From Oscillospiraceae bacterium (GTDB lineage: Bacteria; Bacillota_A; Clostridia; Oscillospirales; CAG-272): a stretch of 8,483 nt of DNA. The position numbers and the translations under genes were made by a program. The first letter of the stretch is position 1, and each line of letters begins with the position of its first letter. The stretch covers positions 1 to 8,483 of the forward strand of contig SVSO01000123.1 in assembly GCA_015064195.1 (NCBI GenBank), given 5' to 3'. This document shows positions 1 to 6,622 of this stretch, piece by piece. The notes below the pieces were generated by a model, which was given only the letters and a program-made list of their open reading frames with translations, made no database searches and had not been told where the DNA came from.

Positions 1-1
1 A

Positions 2-259
2 ATGAAAAATACCATTTCCTACACCACAAAAGGCACCTGCTCCCGTCAGATCGAGATCGTCACCGATGGCGATATCATCGAGAGCGTGAAGTTCATCGGC
101 GGCTGCTCCGGCAACACACAGGGCGTTGCGGCACTGGCAAAGGGCATGAAGATCGACGACGCCATTGAGCGGCTGAAGGGAATCCGCTGCGGCTTCAAGC
201 CCACCTCCTGCCCCGACCAGCTGGCCATCGCGCTGGAAGGTCTGAAAAATAACGCATAA
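2..259 (+). CDS. TSCPD-domain protein, TIGR03905-like (85 aa)
   Basis: Small single-domain protein whose C-terminal half carries the signature Thr-Ser-Cys-Pro-Asp at residues 68-72, which names the TSCPD family. Four cysteines are visible at 13, 35, 63 and 70; the contexts GTCS, GGCSGN and RCGFKPTSCPD are as expected for the stand-alone TIGR03905-type proteins common in Clostridia. A related TSCPD domain occurs at the C-terminus of some vitamin B12-dependent ribonucleotide reductases, but no biochemical role is established for the stand-alone form; the spaced cysteines suggest metal or redox chemistry (inference). The length is normal for a complete protein and the N-terminus (M-x-x-x-I-S-Y-T-T-K-G) looks natural, so the ATG at position 2 is probably the true start even though its ribosome site lies outside the window. 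It sits 18 bp upstream of the sugar-phosphate mutase gene and is probably cotranscribed with it. Confidence 0.88.
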   Translation: MKNTISYTTKGTCSRQIEIVTDGDIIESVKFIGGCSGNTQGVAALAKGMKIDDAIERLKGIRCGFKPTSCPDQLAIALEGLKNNA

Positions 260-264
260 GGATC

Positions 265-270
265 GAAAGG
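265..270 (+). promoter_or_regulatory. Ribosome binding site of the phospho-sugar mutase gene
   Basis: GAAAGG lies 7 nt before the ATG at 278 and 10 nt before a second in-frame ATG at 281. It stands immediately before an in-frame TTG at 272, which is far too close to be used. This supports 278 (or 281) as the start. Confidence 0.6.
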
Positions 271-277
271 ATTGCAA

Positions 278-1999
278 ATGATGACTTACAGAGAAAATTA
301 CGAACGCTGGCTCGCCTCCGACAAGGTGGACGAGGCCACAAAAGCTGAGCTTCGCGGCATCGCGGACAATGACGGCGAGATCGAATTCCGCTTCATCAAG
401 GGTCTGGAATTCGGCACAGGCGGTCTGCGCGGCACCATGGTAGCCGGCACCAACGCCATGAACGTCTACACCGTTGCTCATGCGACCCAGGGTCTTGCCG
501 ACCTCATCAACAAAGAGGGCAAGGCGGATCGCGGCGTTGCCATCGCTCACGACTCCCGCAACAATTCCGAGCTGTTTGCGAAAACTGCGGCAAGCGTTCT
601 TGCGGCTAACGGCATCAAGGTGAAGATCTTCGACGGTGTGCGCCCCACGCCCGTGCTCTCCTTCGCAGTGCGCGAGCTTGGCACCATCGCCGGCATCAAC
701 ATCACCGCTTCCCACAATCCGAAACAGTACAACGGCTACAAGGCGTACTGGGAGGACGGCGCACAGCTTCCGCCGGATCACGCAAAGACTGTGTCCGAAT
801 TCATCGCGGCGGCTGACATTTTCGACGATGTGAAGCAGATCTGCTTCGACGAAGGCGTGAAGAGCGGCATCATCGAGTTCATCCCCGATTCGTTTGATGA
901 AATTTATATCAAAAACGTGCTGGCGGAGGCAGTCAATCCCGAGGTCGTGGCCAAGGTTGCCGATGATCTGGAGATCGTCTACACGCCGCTCCACGGTGCG
1001 GGCTATCGTCTCGTTCCCGAAGTGCTCCGCCGCCTTGGCATCAAGCACATCGACACCGTTGATGAGCAGATGGTGCTGGACGGCAATTTCCCCACCACCG
1101 ATTTCCCGAACCCTGAGTATCCGGAGGTATTCACCCTCGGCATCAAGCTGGCAGAAAAGGTTCACAGCGACCTGATCATCGCCACCGACCCGGACGCTGA
1201 CCGTGTTGGCATCATGTCCCGTGACAAGAGCGGCGAGTTCAAGTGTCTCACCGGCAATCAGGTGGGCGCACTGCTGCTGGATTATATCATCACCGCCTAC
1301 GAGGAGACGGGTATGCCGGAGAATCCTTATGCGGTCAAGACCATCGTCACCTCCGAAATGTGCACCAAGATCTGTGCCGATCACAATGTGAAGCTGCACA
1401 ACGTGCTCACCGGCTTCAAATTCATTGGCGAGGTCATCAAGAAGTATGAGACCACCGGTCACGACAACTACATCTTCGGCTTTGAGGAGAGCTACGGCTA
1501 TCTGAAGGGCACCTACGCCCGCGACAAGGATTCCGTGGTGGCGGCAATGCTTCTGTGCGAGATGGCGGCTTATTACAAGACGAAGAATATGACCCTGTGC
1601 GATGCCATGGATGCGTTGTATGAACGGTACGGCTATTTCGGCGAAGGCGCGTCCAACATCTACATGGAGGGTCTGGACGGCATCGAAAAGATGAAAGCCC
1701 TGATGAATCGCCTGAGAAACAATCCGCCGGCGGAGCTGGCAGGATACCGCATCATCGAGCGCCGGGATTATCTCAACGATACCGTGCTTGACATCGACAC
1801 CGGCAAGGTGACATCCACCGGGCTTCCCACCTCCAACGTGCTCTACTACAAGACGGAGGAGAACGACGTCATCGTCATCCGTCCCTCCGGCACCGAGCCG
1901 AAGATCAAGCTCTACATTCTCGTGAACGGCGACAGCGCCGAGGATGTCAGCGCAAAGATCGCGGCTTACGACAAAGTTACCGACACATGGGTTGAATAA
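278..1999 (+). CDS. pgcA: Phosphoglucomutase / phospho-sugar mutase, PgcA (PGM2-like) type
   Basis: Alpha-D-phosphohexomutase, 573 residues from the chosen ATG. It should interconvert glucose-1-phosphate and glucose-6-phosphate (or another hexose phosphate) through a phosphoserine, feeding glycogen and cell-envelope precursors from glycolysis; cytosolic, with no signal peptide. All four family landmarks are present and in order: the phosphoserine loop TASHNP at residues 143-148 with catalytic Ser145, the metal loop DPDADR at 304-309, the sugar-specificity loop GFEESYGY at 401-408, and the C-terminal phosphate-binding loop RPSGTEPK at 535-542. The early GTGGLRG (47-53) and YTPLHG (235-240) are typical of the Bacillus PgcA branch of about 580 residues, so the protein is full length and intact. 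Phosphomannomutase activity cannot be excluded from sequence. The ATG at 278 is preferred over an upstream TTG at 272 because of the GAAAGG site. It follows the TSCPD gene by 18 bp and ends before a strong hairpin. Confidence 0.93.
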   Translation: MMTYRENYERWLASDKVDEATKAELRGIADNDGEIEFRFIKGLEFGTGGLRGTMVAGTNAMNVYTVAHATQGLADLINKEGKADRGVAIAHDSRNNSELFAKTAASVLAANGIKVKIFDGVRPTPVLSFAVRELGTIAGINITASHNPKQYNGYKAYWEDGAQLPPDHAKTVSEFIAAADIFDDVKQICFDEGVKSGIIEFIPDSFDEIYIKNVLAEAVNPEVVAKVADDLEIVYTPLHGAGYRLVPEVLRRLGIKHIDTVDEQMVLDGNFPTTDFPNPEYPEVFTLGIKLAEKVHSDLIIATDPDADRVGIMSRDKSGEFKCLTGNQVGALLLDYIITAYEETGMPENPYAVKTIVTSEMCTKICADHNVKLHNVLTGFKFIGEVIKKYETTGHDNYIFGFEESYGYLKGTYARDKDSVVAAMLLCEMAAYYKTKNMTLCDAMDALYERYGYFGEGASNIYMEGLDGIEKMKALMNRLRNNPPAELAGYRIIERRDYLNDTVLDIDTGKVTSTGLPTSNVLYYKTEENDVIVIRPSGTEPKIKLYILVNGDSAEDVSAKIAAYDKVTDTWVE

Positions 2000-2020
2000 A
2001 CGCAAATAATCCCGAATAAC

Positions 2021-2064
2021 AACACCTCCTGTGACAGCAGATTCACGCTGTCACAGGAGGCGTT
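2021..2064. terminator. Hairpin between convergent genes, probable bidirectional terminator
   Basis: A perfect 14-bp inverted repeat (2025-2038 with 2047-2060, arm CCTCCTGTGACAGC) encloses an 8-nt loop. Three more pairs (2021-2023 with 2062-2064) extend it across one mismatch. The T-run after it is weak on both strands (CGTTTGT on plus, TGTTGTTA on minus), but the stem is strong and it lies between the ends of convergent genes at 1999 and 2097. Confidence 0.75.
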
Positions 2065-2096
2065 TGTATGCAATTTCTGCTTCACGGTGCGTCCTG

Positions 2097-3953
2097 TCAG
2101 TTTACTTCAAATCCAACGGATGCATAAGGCGGTATGGCATCGATCGTCACCGTATTGCCATCCAGCGTTCCGGTGCAGTTGATGAACCTGATTTCGCTGT
2201 AGGTTCGGTCAAGGGCAACGGTGGTATACAGGCACTCGTCGGCGAAGAAATTGCCGATCCACACGGCTTTTCCCGATTCGCTTTCCTTGCACAGCATATA
2301 GCAGTCCGGATTGCCGTGCATGGATGCGGGGAGCGTTTTGCCGATGGATGCGATCCAGCCCTCGATCTCCTCGCCCCGCGCATACTGCCGGAATGCGTGC
2401 TCGCTCATGGAGTAGCCGTCGAATGCGAACACGAGGAATTTCTGTCCCGCCGCATTTTCATAGGCGTAGGACGCGATCTTTTCGTCTCCATCGAAGAAGC
2501 TCAGCACCTTGGCGCCGGGCTTCACCGCGATCTCCGCCGCCGGACAGCCGGAGACATTCACATACCGCTTCTTATCGGGAAAATATTCGCGGCCTGCGGA
2601 ATAGATGCCGCCAACCTCCGAAAGTCCCGCGTCAATTCCCGCTTTTTCGAGAATTTTCGCCGCGGAAACGTCGAGGATCAGCCCGTTTTCAAGTGCGCCC
2701 GCATCCAGATATTTCGCATTTTCGCCGAATGCGATGCCCACCGTTCCAAGCCCTTCGTAGATCGTGGGGATCGTCTGCGCCGCCAGCATTCTCGCCGCCG
2801 GGGAGAAGAACATATTCTCCACGCTGTCCATGCCGTCATGATAGTACGGCACATCCATATTCTCAAACTTCGCCATCTGCTCATACACCCGCACACCCAC
2901 CGGCGTTTTGTCCGCGAAATGGGCATCGATCTGCTGATAGATCGCCTGATTTTTCAGATGCTTGCGATTGTAGCCCGGCTCGTAATCCACGTCGGCGGTG
3001 TAATCCAGCGTGTATTTGTGAATGCCGTCCACCGCTCCCGATGCGCGGAGGGCCATGTCGTAGCCCTCGAGGAAATTGGACGGGCAGATGAATCGCGGCC
3101 GCGGATAGGCATCCCCTTCCGCGAAAATCTCGATGTCGTCATCGCACCACGCGCTTTCCATCCGCGAAAGCTCGATGACATCCTGCAGACGGTTGCCCCA
3201 GTTCTGCTTGACCGCCCAGTACGGTGCGCCGATCAGACGGCAGAAGGGCTTTGTATTGCCGGCGAGGATGTGCGCCAGCTCTGCGGTGGATACGCCGTCG
3301 AAATCCCACGTGGTCATGCAGGAGCAGAGACCGAGGCGGATGGCCGGATCGACCGAATCCACCGCCGCACGGGACTGCTTGGCAAATTCCCGGAAAAAGT
3401 GGCCGTTTGCCCGGAGATACGCGCTCCGGTATTTGTTCGGGCCGCCGCCGAAGATGAGCTTACCGAGATTTTCCGCCGGCAGCGGCTCACCCAGCAGCTC
3501 CTCCATCAACGCGCGGTGATGCTTGCAGGTGCATCCGAGGCCGCCGTCGAGAAAGCCGTAGCGGAAATCGTCGTCGAACATGATCATATCCGGACGGCTT
3601 TCGGCGATGTTCTGCATATATTCGTATGCGAATTTGCAGAAATCTTTGTCGGACGGGCAGACCTGATCCCGGCAGACACCGCCGTTTGGTGAGGTGATAT
3701 GGACGAAATCGTTCTTCTCGCGAACCATGAAGGTCCATACCCACACGCCCACGGTGAAGCCCGCTTTTTGAAAGAGCGGCACGTTTTCTTTGAGCGAATC
3801 GAATACCTTCGCCTGCTCACCCTTGTCCAGCTTATAGCAGTCCAGCGCGAGGAATACGATATCTGCGCCGATCTCCTTCAGTTTGGCGATAAATGCATCT
3901 GCGCCGTAGGTGTCGATCTGATGCAGCATGAACGGAACGGACAGCTTATACAT
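2097..3953 (-). CDS. Glycoside-hydrolase-like TIM-barrel protein of unassigned family (618 aa)
   Basis: I cannot assign this to a named family. The N-terminal ~400 residues read like a (beta/alpha)8 barrel of the GH-A/GH42-like kind: alternating hydrophobic strands such as ADIVFLAL (30-37), FTVGVWVW (66-73) and DMIMFDDDFR (122-131). Acid-rich strand ends DDDFR (127-131) and FAEGDAYPRPR (277-287, with Glu279) are candidate catalytic or sugar-contacting residues. GCTCKHH (140-146), just after DDDFR, resembles the Cys pair seen there in several uncharacterised beta-galactosidase-like proteins. Residues ~398-450 (LENGLILDVSAAKILEKAGI) resemble the domain after the barrel in such enzymes, and a beta-rich C-terminus ends in IPPYASVGFEV. 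There is no signal peptide, so it is probably cytoplasmic. Its ribosome site overlaps the stop of the SBP1 gene 11 bp upstream, so it is likely translationally coupled to it. The inferred job is hydrolysis of the oligosaccharide imported with SBP1. The catalytic residues are guesses. Confidence 0.7.
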   Translation of the reverse strand: MYKLSVPFMLHQIDTYGADAFIAKLKEIGADIVFLALDCYKLDKGEQAKVFDSLKENVPLFQKAGFTVGVWVWTFMVREKNDFVHITSPNGGVCRDQVCPSDKDFCKFAYEYMQNIAESRPDMIMFDDDFRYGFLDGGLGCTCKHHRALMEELLGEPLPAENLGKLIFGGGPNKYRSAYLRANGHFFREFAKQSRAAVDSVDPAIRLGLCSCMTTWDFDGVSTAELAHILAGNTKPFCRLIGAPYWAVKQNWGNRLQDVIELSRMESAWCDDDIEIFAEGDAYPRPRFICPSNFLEGYDMALRASGAVDGIHKYTLDYTADVDYEPGYNRKHLKNQAIYQQIDAHFADKTPVGVRVYEQMAKFENMDVPYYHDGMDSVENMFFSPAARMLAAQTIPTIYEGLGTVGIAFGENAKYLDAGALENGLILDVSAAKILEKAGIDAGLSEVGGIYSAGREYFPDKKRYVNVSGCPAAEIAVKPGAKVLSFFDGDEKIASYAYENAAGQKFLVFAFDGYSMSEHAFRQYARGEEIEGWIASIGKTLPASMHGNPDCYMLCKESESGKAVWIGNFFADECLYTTVALDRTYSEIRFINCTGTLDGNTVTIDAIPPYASVGFEVN

Positions 3954-3960
3954 ACGTTTA

Positions 3961-3966
3961 CTCCTT
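3961..3966 (-). promoter_or_regulatory. Ribosome binding site overlapping the SBP1 stop codon
   Basis: AAGGAG on the minus strand, 7 nt before the ATG at 3953. It shares bases with the SBP1 TAA (3965-3967), a layout that favours translational coupling, and it fixes the start of the hydrolase-like gene. Confidence 0.85.
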
Positions 3967-5440
3967 ATTCATTCGCGGTGAAGCTCTCAACAATGTCTTC
4001 GAGGCGTTCTTCCCACTTTGATTTGTTGGAATCAAAATGCGACATGAAATTGTTCTTCTTTTTCTCCATCAAATCCTTGAGGCATCCGCCCATCATCTGG
4101 TTGTTGCCGTAAATGAAGCCCATGTCGAATACACAGCCGTTTGCGATCATGTCGATGAGCGTGAGGGAGTCTTCGTCACGCGCGCCGCGAACCTTGAGGG
4201 CGATATCGTAAACCTTCGGGATGATCTGCTTCCACGATTCTGCCGCCAGTGCTTCGGTGATGATGCCGGAGAATTCGGAATCAGCGACCGTTACCGGAAT
4301 ACCGACAAGCGGCGAAGAGCCGTCGGTCATGGTGTAATACTCCTCCTGATTCTCATCCCACTTCGGATACGGGATCATGGCATAGTCGTCTTCAAAATCG
4401 GTGAAATAGTTATAGGAGTGCTGGAACACGCCGTTAAAGAACAGCGCACGGCTTGCTATAAACGTCTCTTTGTGGAGTGTCCAGCCGGTCGTTGTGATCG
4501 TGCCGTTGGACTCATAGAACAGGTTGTACACCTTTTCGACCATGCTCGCCCACTTTTCCGTGTTCATGGCAAGCACGGGCATACCGTCGCTGTCCTTGAC
4601 AACCGAGGTTTCGCCGAAGGAATAGACAAACGGCGTTGCGTAAGACGTGACCTGCGCGGCAAGACCGTAGAAGTCCTCCTCATCCTGCTTGCTGTTGCCG
4701 TTGAGATCGCGCCATGTATCCTTGATGAGACTGCTGTAATAATCGATGGTGAACTTGCCTTCAAGGGCGGTGTCGTAGATGGTGTCGGTCAGGCCGTAAT
4801 CCTCGCCGATCTTTTTGTTCATGTAGACGCAGTACTGTGAGCCAAGACCATAGGGCGTGATGCTGCCGTACATCAGATAAGAATGTCCTCCGATGCTGAG
4901 ATTTTCCCATGCATTCTTGTTCCACCACGGCTTCGTCTCATCGAAATACGCAACATCGCCGAGATCGAGGTAAAAGCCCTCCAGTGCCAGCGGTGCGTTC
5001 AGAATCATATGATGGGCAATAAGATCATATGCGTCCTCATTAGAAGCAATCACAGTATTCAAATGACCGGGTACTTGATTAAACAGCATCACTTCGGTAA
5101 CGACATCCACATTGAACCGCTCCTCCACCGTGCGGTTGCGCTGATAGATGGCATCGTTGACCACAGCGCCGATCTCCTCTTCCGCAACAAAGTCGGTGGC
5201 AGAATAGCTGTCATCCGCCAGAATGCGGAATTCCGCGCCGCCATAATCCTTTTCGGGCAGGTCATCCGATACAAGCTTTCTTCCCTCGGGGGAATTGGGA
5301 TCGACAGGCTCGGTCGTTTCGGTATTTGCAGGGGCGGTGGTGTCAGTATTTGTCGTGGAAGTCTCGCCGCATCCGGCAAGGAGAGATACCGTCAGAGCGA
5401 GCAGTAAAAACCGTGAAATCGCTTTTTCTGTTTTTTTCAT
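3965..5440 (-). CDS. Extracellular solute-binding lipoprotein SBP1 (ABC sugar importer, family 1-like)
   Basis: 491-residue binding protein expected to be lipid-anchored outside the membrane and to deliver a carbohydrate to an ABC permease. Residues 1-24 form a lipoprotein signal: positive KK..K, a hydrophobic core, and lipobox LAGC with Cys24. A Thr/Pro-rich linker follows (26-48). The mature part carries DAIYQRNRTVEERFNV (97-112) and NEDAYDLI (134-141), characteristic of large Clostridia sugar-binding proteins and matched in SBP2. Residues 245-256 (DLNGNSKQDEED) form a dockerin/EF-hand-like loop that could bind calcium. DDYAMIPYPKWDENQEEYY (351-369) is another block shared with SBP2. The open frame runs upstream to 5716, but the ATG at 5440 is chosen because the signal peptide begins there, GGAGG precedes it, and the extension is antisense to the AraC gene. 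First gene of a two-gene unit; no permease gene follows. The substrate is not readable. Confidence 0.9.
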   Translation of the reverse strand: MKKTEKAISRFLLLALTVSLLAGCGETSTTNTDTTAPANTETTEPVDPNSPEGRKLVSDDLPEKDYGGAEFRILADDSYSATDFVAEEEIGAVVNDAIYQRNRTVEERFNVDVVTEVMLFNQVPGHLNTVIASNEDAYDLIAHHMILNAPLALEGFYLDLGDVAYFDETKPWWNKNAWENLSIGGHSYLMYGSITPYGLGSQYCVYMNKKIGEDYGLTDTIYDTALEGKFTIDYYSSLIKDTWRDLNGNSKQDEEDFYGLAAQVTSYATPFVYSFGETSVVKDSDGMPVLAMNTEKWASMVEKVYNLFYESNGTITTTGWTLHKETFIASRALFFNGVFQHSYNYFTDFEDDYAMIPYPKWDENQEEYYTMTDGSSPLVGIPVTVADSEFSGIITEALAAESWKQIIPKVYDIALKVRGARDEDSLTLIDMIANGCVFDMGFIYGNNQMMGGCLKDLMEKKKNNFMSHFDSNKSKWEERLEDIVESFTANE

Positions 5441-5451
5441 GATACAATCAG

Positions 5452-5456
5452 CCTCC
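5452..5456 (-). promoter_or_regulatory. Ribosome binding site of the SBP1 gene
   Basis: GGAGG on the minus strand, 11 nt before the ATG at 5440. The spacing is slightly long, but it is the only good site near the lipoprotein signal start and argues against the longer frame. Confidence 0.7.
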
Positions 5457-5483
5457 ATTATTATATTAAAATATCCCAATAGT

Positions 5484-5511
5484 ATTATACCACCAAACTG
5501 CAATCCTGCAA
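5484..5511 (-). promoter_or_regulatory. Sigma-A promoter of the SBP1 / hydrolase-like unit
   Basis: Perfect -10 TATAAT at 5484-5489 (minus strand), extended by an upstream TGG, with a 16-bp spacer to a weak -35 TTGCAG at 5506-5511. TTGCAG is repeated 8 bp further upstream (5498-5503). Transcription would start near 5477, giving a leader of about 37 nt. A weak -35 behind a strong extended -10 suits a promoter that needs an activator, such as the divergent AraC protein (inference). Confidence 0.75.
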
Positions 5512-5521
5512 ACGGTGTATT

Positions 5522-5548
5522 TTTAGCATTGCGGTACTGGTTTAACAT
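5522..5548. promoter_or_regulatory. Possible AraC-type operator: spaced direct repeats in the divergent intergenic region
   Basis: TTTAGCAT (5522-5529) and TTTAACAT (5541-5548) form a direct repeat with a 19-bp period, lying between the -35 boxes of the two divergent promoters. AraC-family dimers usually bind direct repeats about two helical turns apart, and this is the expected position for one. The match is short and A+T rich, so it is a weak candidate. Confidence 0.3.
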
Positions 5549-5566
5549 AAAAATCACAAATTTCCC

Positions 5567-5594
5567 TTGACTTTGCGGATGGGTGTGGTATAAT
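5567..5594 (+). promoter_or_regulatory. Near-consensus sigma-A promoter of the AraC-family gene
   Basis: -35 TTGACT (5567-5572), 16-bp spacer, -10 TATAAT (5589-5594) extended by TGG. The start site would fall near 5601, so the ribosome site at 5601-5607 sits almost at the very 5' end of a leader of about 14 nt. There is little room for leader-based control. Confidence 0.85.
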
Positions 5595-5600
5595 AGAAGC

Positions 5601-5607
5601 AGGAGGG
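5601..5607 (+). promoter_or_regulatory. Strong ribosome binding site of the AraC-family gene
   Basis: AGGAGGG lies 7 nt before the ATG at 5615, fixing the start. It coincides with the predicted transcription start, so the mRNA would begin with its Shine-Dalgarno sequence. Confidence 0.85.
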
Positions 5608-5614
5608 GATCAAC

Positions 5615-6571
5615 ATGGTTTTTTACGCGATCCGGCTGGGCAAAACGCCGCGCATCCGATTCGCCTGCTCGGACACCACGCCGATCCGTGCGGACAGCGG
5701 CAACATCATCGATCATCGCCGCGATATGATCGAGATCAGCACCAACAATACGCCCTTACACATCACAACGGAATACGGCAGCCGCAAAAATCTTCCGGGA
5801 AAGCTGTCTCTCTATATGCCGGACTGCCGGTATGAGCTGAGGCAGGCAGAGGGCGCGGATCGGACAATGGTCATGATGTCCATCGCCGTTGAATCGGCGG
5901 GCATGGCGTTCACCCGGTACGATCTGCCGCCGGAGAAGATCGCGGAGGTTCTGAATGCGGCGGACAGCTCCACCATTTTCCTCGAGGAGACGGTGGACTG
6001 CGACGAGGAGGAAAATCAGCTGTTCATCTCCCAGCTGCAGGTGATCATGCAGCATTACAGCATTGACAGCACCGCAGAACGGCTGCTGGCACTATCCGGC
6101 TGGTTTGAGCTTTGCGCCATGCTGGATGCCCGCTTCCGCCGCACCGTATCCGAGCTGGAGCAGCATCGGGATTCGGGCGAGCTGTACGTCTACAAAGCGA
6201 AGCGATATATCTGCTCCCATCTCGGCGAGGAGCTGCATCTTGACCGCATCGCGGGCGAGCTTGGCATCTCCGTGCCCTATTTCAGCTCGCTGTTCCGCCG
6301 CATCACCGGGCATACGGTGACGGATTTCATCGGCAATATGCGCTGTCAGCAGATCCGGGATCAGATCCTGCGCACCGACGACAGCTTTCCCGAGATCTGC
6401 GCCCGATTCGGTCTGCATGGCCGCCGATACGCCCAGCGGCTGTTCAAAAAGCATTTCGGCATCAGTATGCAGCGATGCCGTCAGCTGGGCCGTGGGATCT
6501 CCCTCTATCACGAAAATCCGTGGAAGCGGGATCACGTGGAGCAGGATATCTATGAGCAGGAGGAAAAATAG
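5615..6571 (+). CDS. AraC-family transcriptional regulator
   Basis: 318-residue regulator. The C-terminal ~100 residues are an AraC/XylS DNA-binding domain with two helix-turn-helix units: LHLDRIAGELGISVPYFSSLFRR (207-229) and SFPEICARFGLHGRRYAQRLFKKHFG (257-282), with the family's F-K-K-x-F-G-I pattern near the end. The N-terminal ~120 residues are strand-rich with no membrane segment and resemble the cupin-like sugar-sensing domain of AraC proteins. A helical stretch (~130-185) probably links or dimerises. The length is typical. It is divergent from SBP1, sharing a 174-bp intergenic region, so it most likely activates the SBP1/hydrolase unit when a sugar is present and may also repress itself (inference). 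It has its own near-consensus promoter. Its 3' end converges on SBP2, separated by a bidirectional terminator, so it is not cotranscribed with SBP2. The effector cannot be predicted. Confidence 0.93.
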   Translation: MVFYAIRLGKTPRIRFACSDTTPIRADSGNIIDHRRDMIEISTNNTPLHITTEYGSRKNLPGKLSLYMPDCRYELRQAEGADRTMVMMSIAVESAGMAFTRYDLPPEKIAEVLNAADSSTIFLEETVDCDEEENQLFISQLQVIMQHYSIDSTAERLLALSGWFELCAMLDARFRRTVSELEQHRDSGELYVYKAKRYICSHLGEELHLDRIAGELGISVPYFSSLFRRITGHTVTDFIGNMRCQQIRDQILRTDDSFPEICARFGLHGRRYAQRLFKKHFGISMQRCRQLGRGISLYHENPWKRDHVEQDIYEQEEK

Positions 6572-6609
6572 AAAAATCCCCTGAAATCGCAGGATTTCGG
6601 GGGATTTTT
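6572..6609. terminator. Bidirectional rho-independent terminator between the AraC gene and SBP2
   Basis: A 17-bp stem (6572-6588 with 6593-6609) contains one G:U pair and closes on the tetraloop GCAG. The outer part is A5TCCCC pairing with GGGGAT5, so each strand ends its hairpin in a U-run. It begins on the base after the AraC stop codon and ends 14 bp before the SBP2 stop. Confidence 0.93.
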
Positions 6610-6622
6610 GCGTGTGGCAGTG

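Noticed and set aside
272..277. TTG start for the phospho-sugar mutase
   Set aside because: The GAAAGG ribosome site ends at 270, one base before it, so initiation there is not plausible; ATG 278 has proper spacing.
2031..3692. 553-codon open frame on the plus strand opposite the hydrolase-like gene
   Set aside because: It is codon-aligned antisense to the real gene, so it stays open simply because TTA, CTA and TCA codons are avoided on the sense strand. It begins inside the terminator hairpin, its translation is Arg/His rich, and it has no ribosome site.
4037..4840. 267-codon plus-strand frame opposite SBP1
   Set aside because: Also codon-aligned antisense to SBP1, with no initiation signals and no recognisable domain.
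5507..5520. TGCAAACGGTGTAT as a third cre-like operator at the SBP1 promoter
   Set aside because: It breaks the pattern at the third base and at the terminal CA, so it is too poor to call, although its overlap with the -35 box is suggestive.
5441..5614. Riboswitch or structured leader between SBP1 and the AraC gene
   Set aside because: Predicted leaders are only about 37 and 14 nt long and I see no aptamer-like structure.
5441..5716. N-terminal 92-residue extension of SBP1
   Set aside because: It would precede a complete lipoprotein signal peptide, run through the SBP1 promoter and ribosome site, and overlap the AraC gene antisense.
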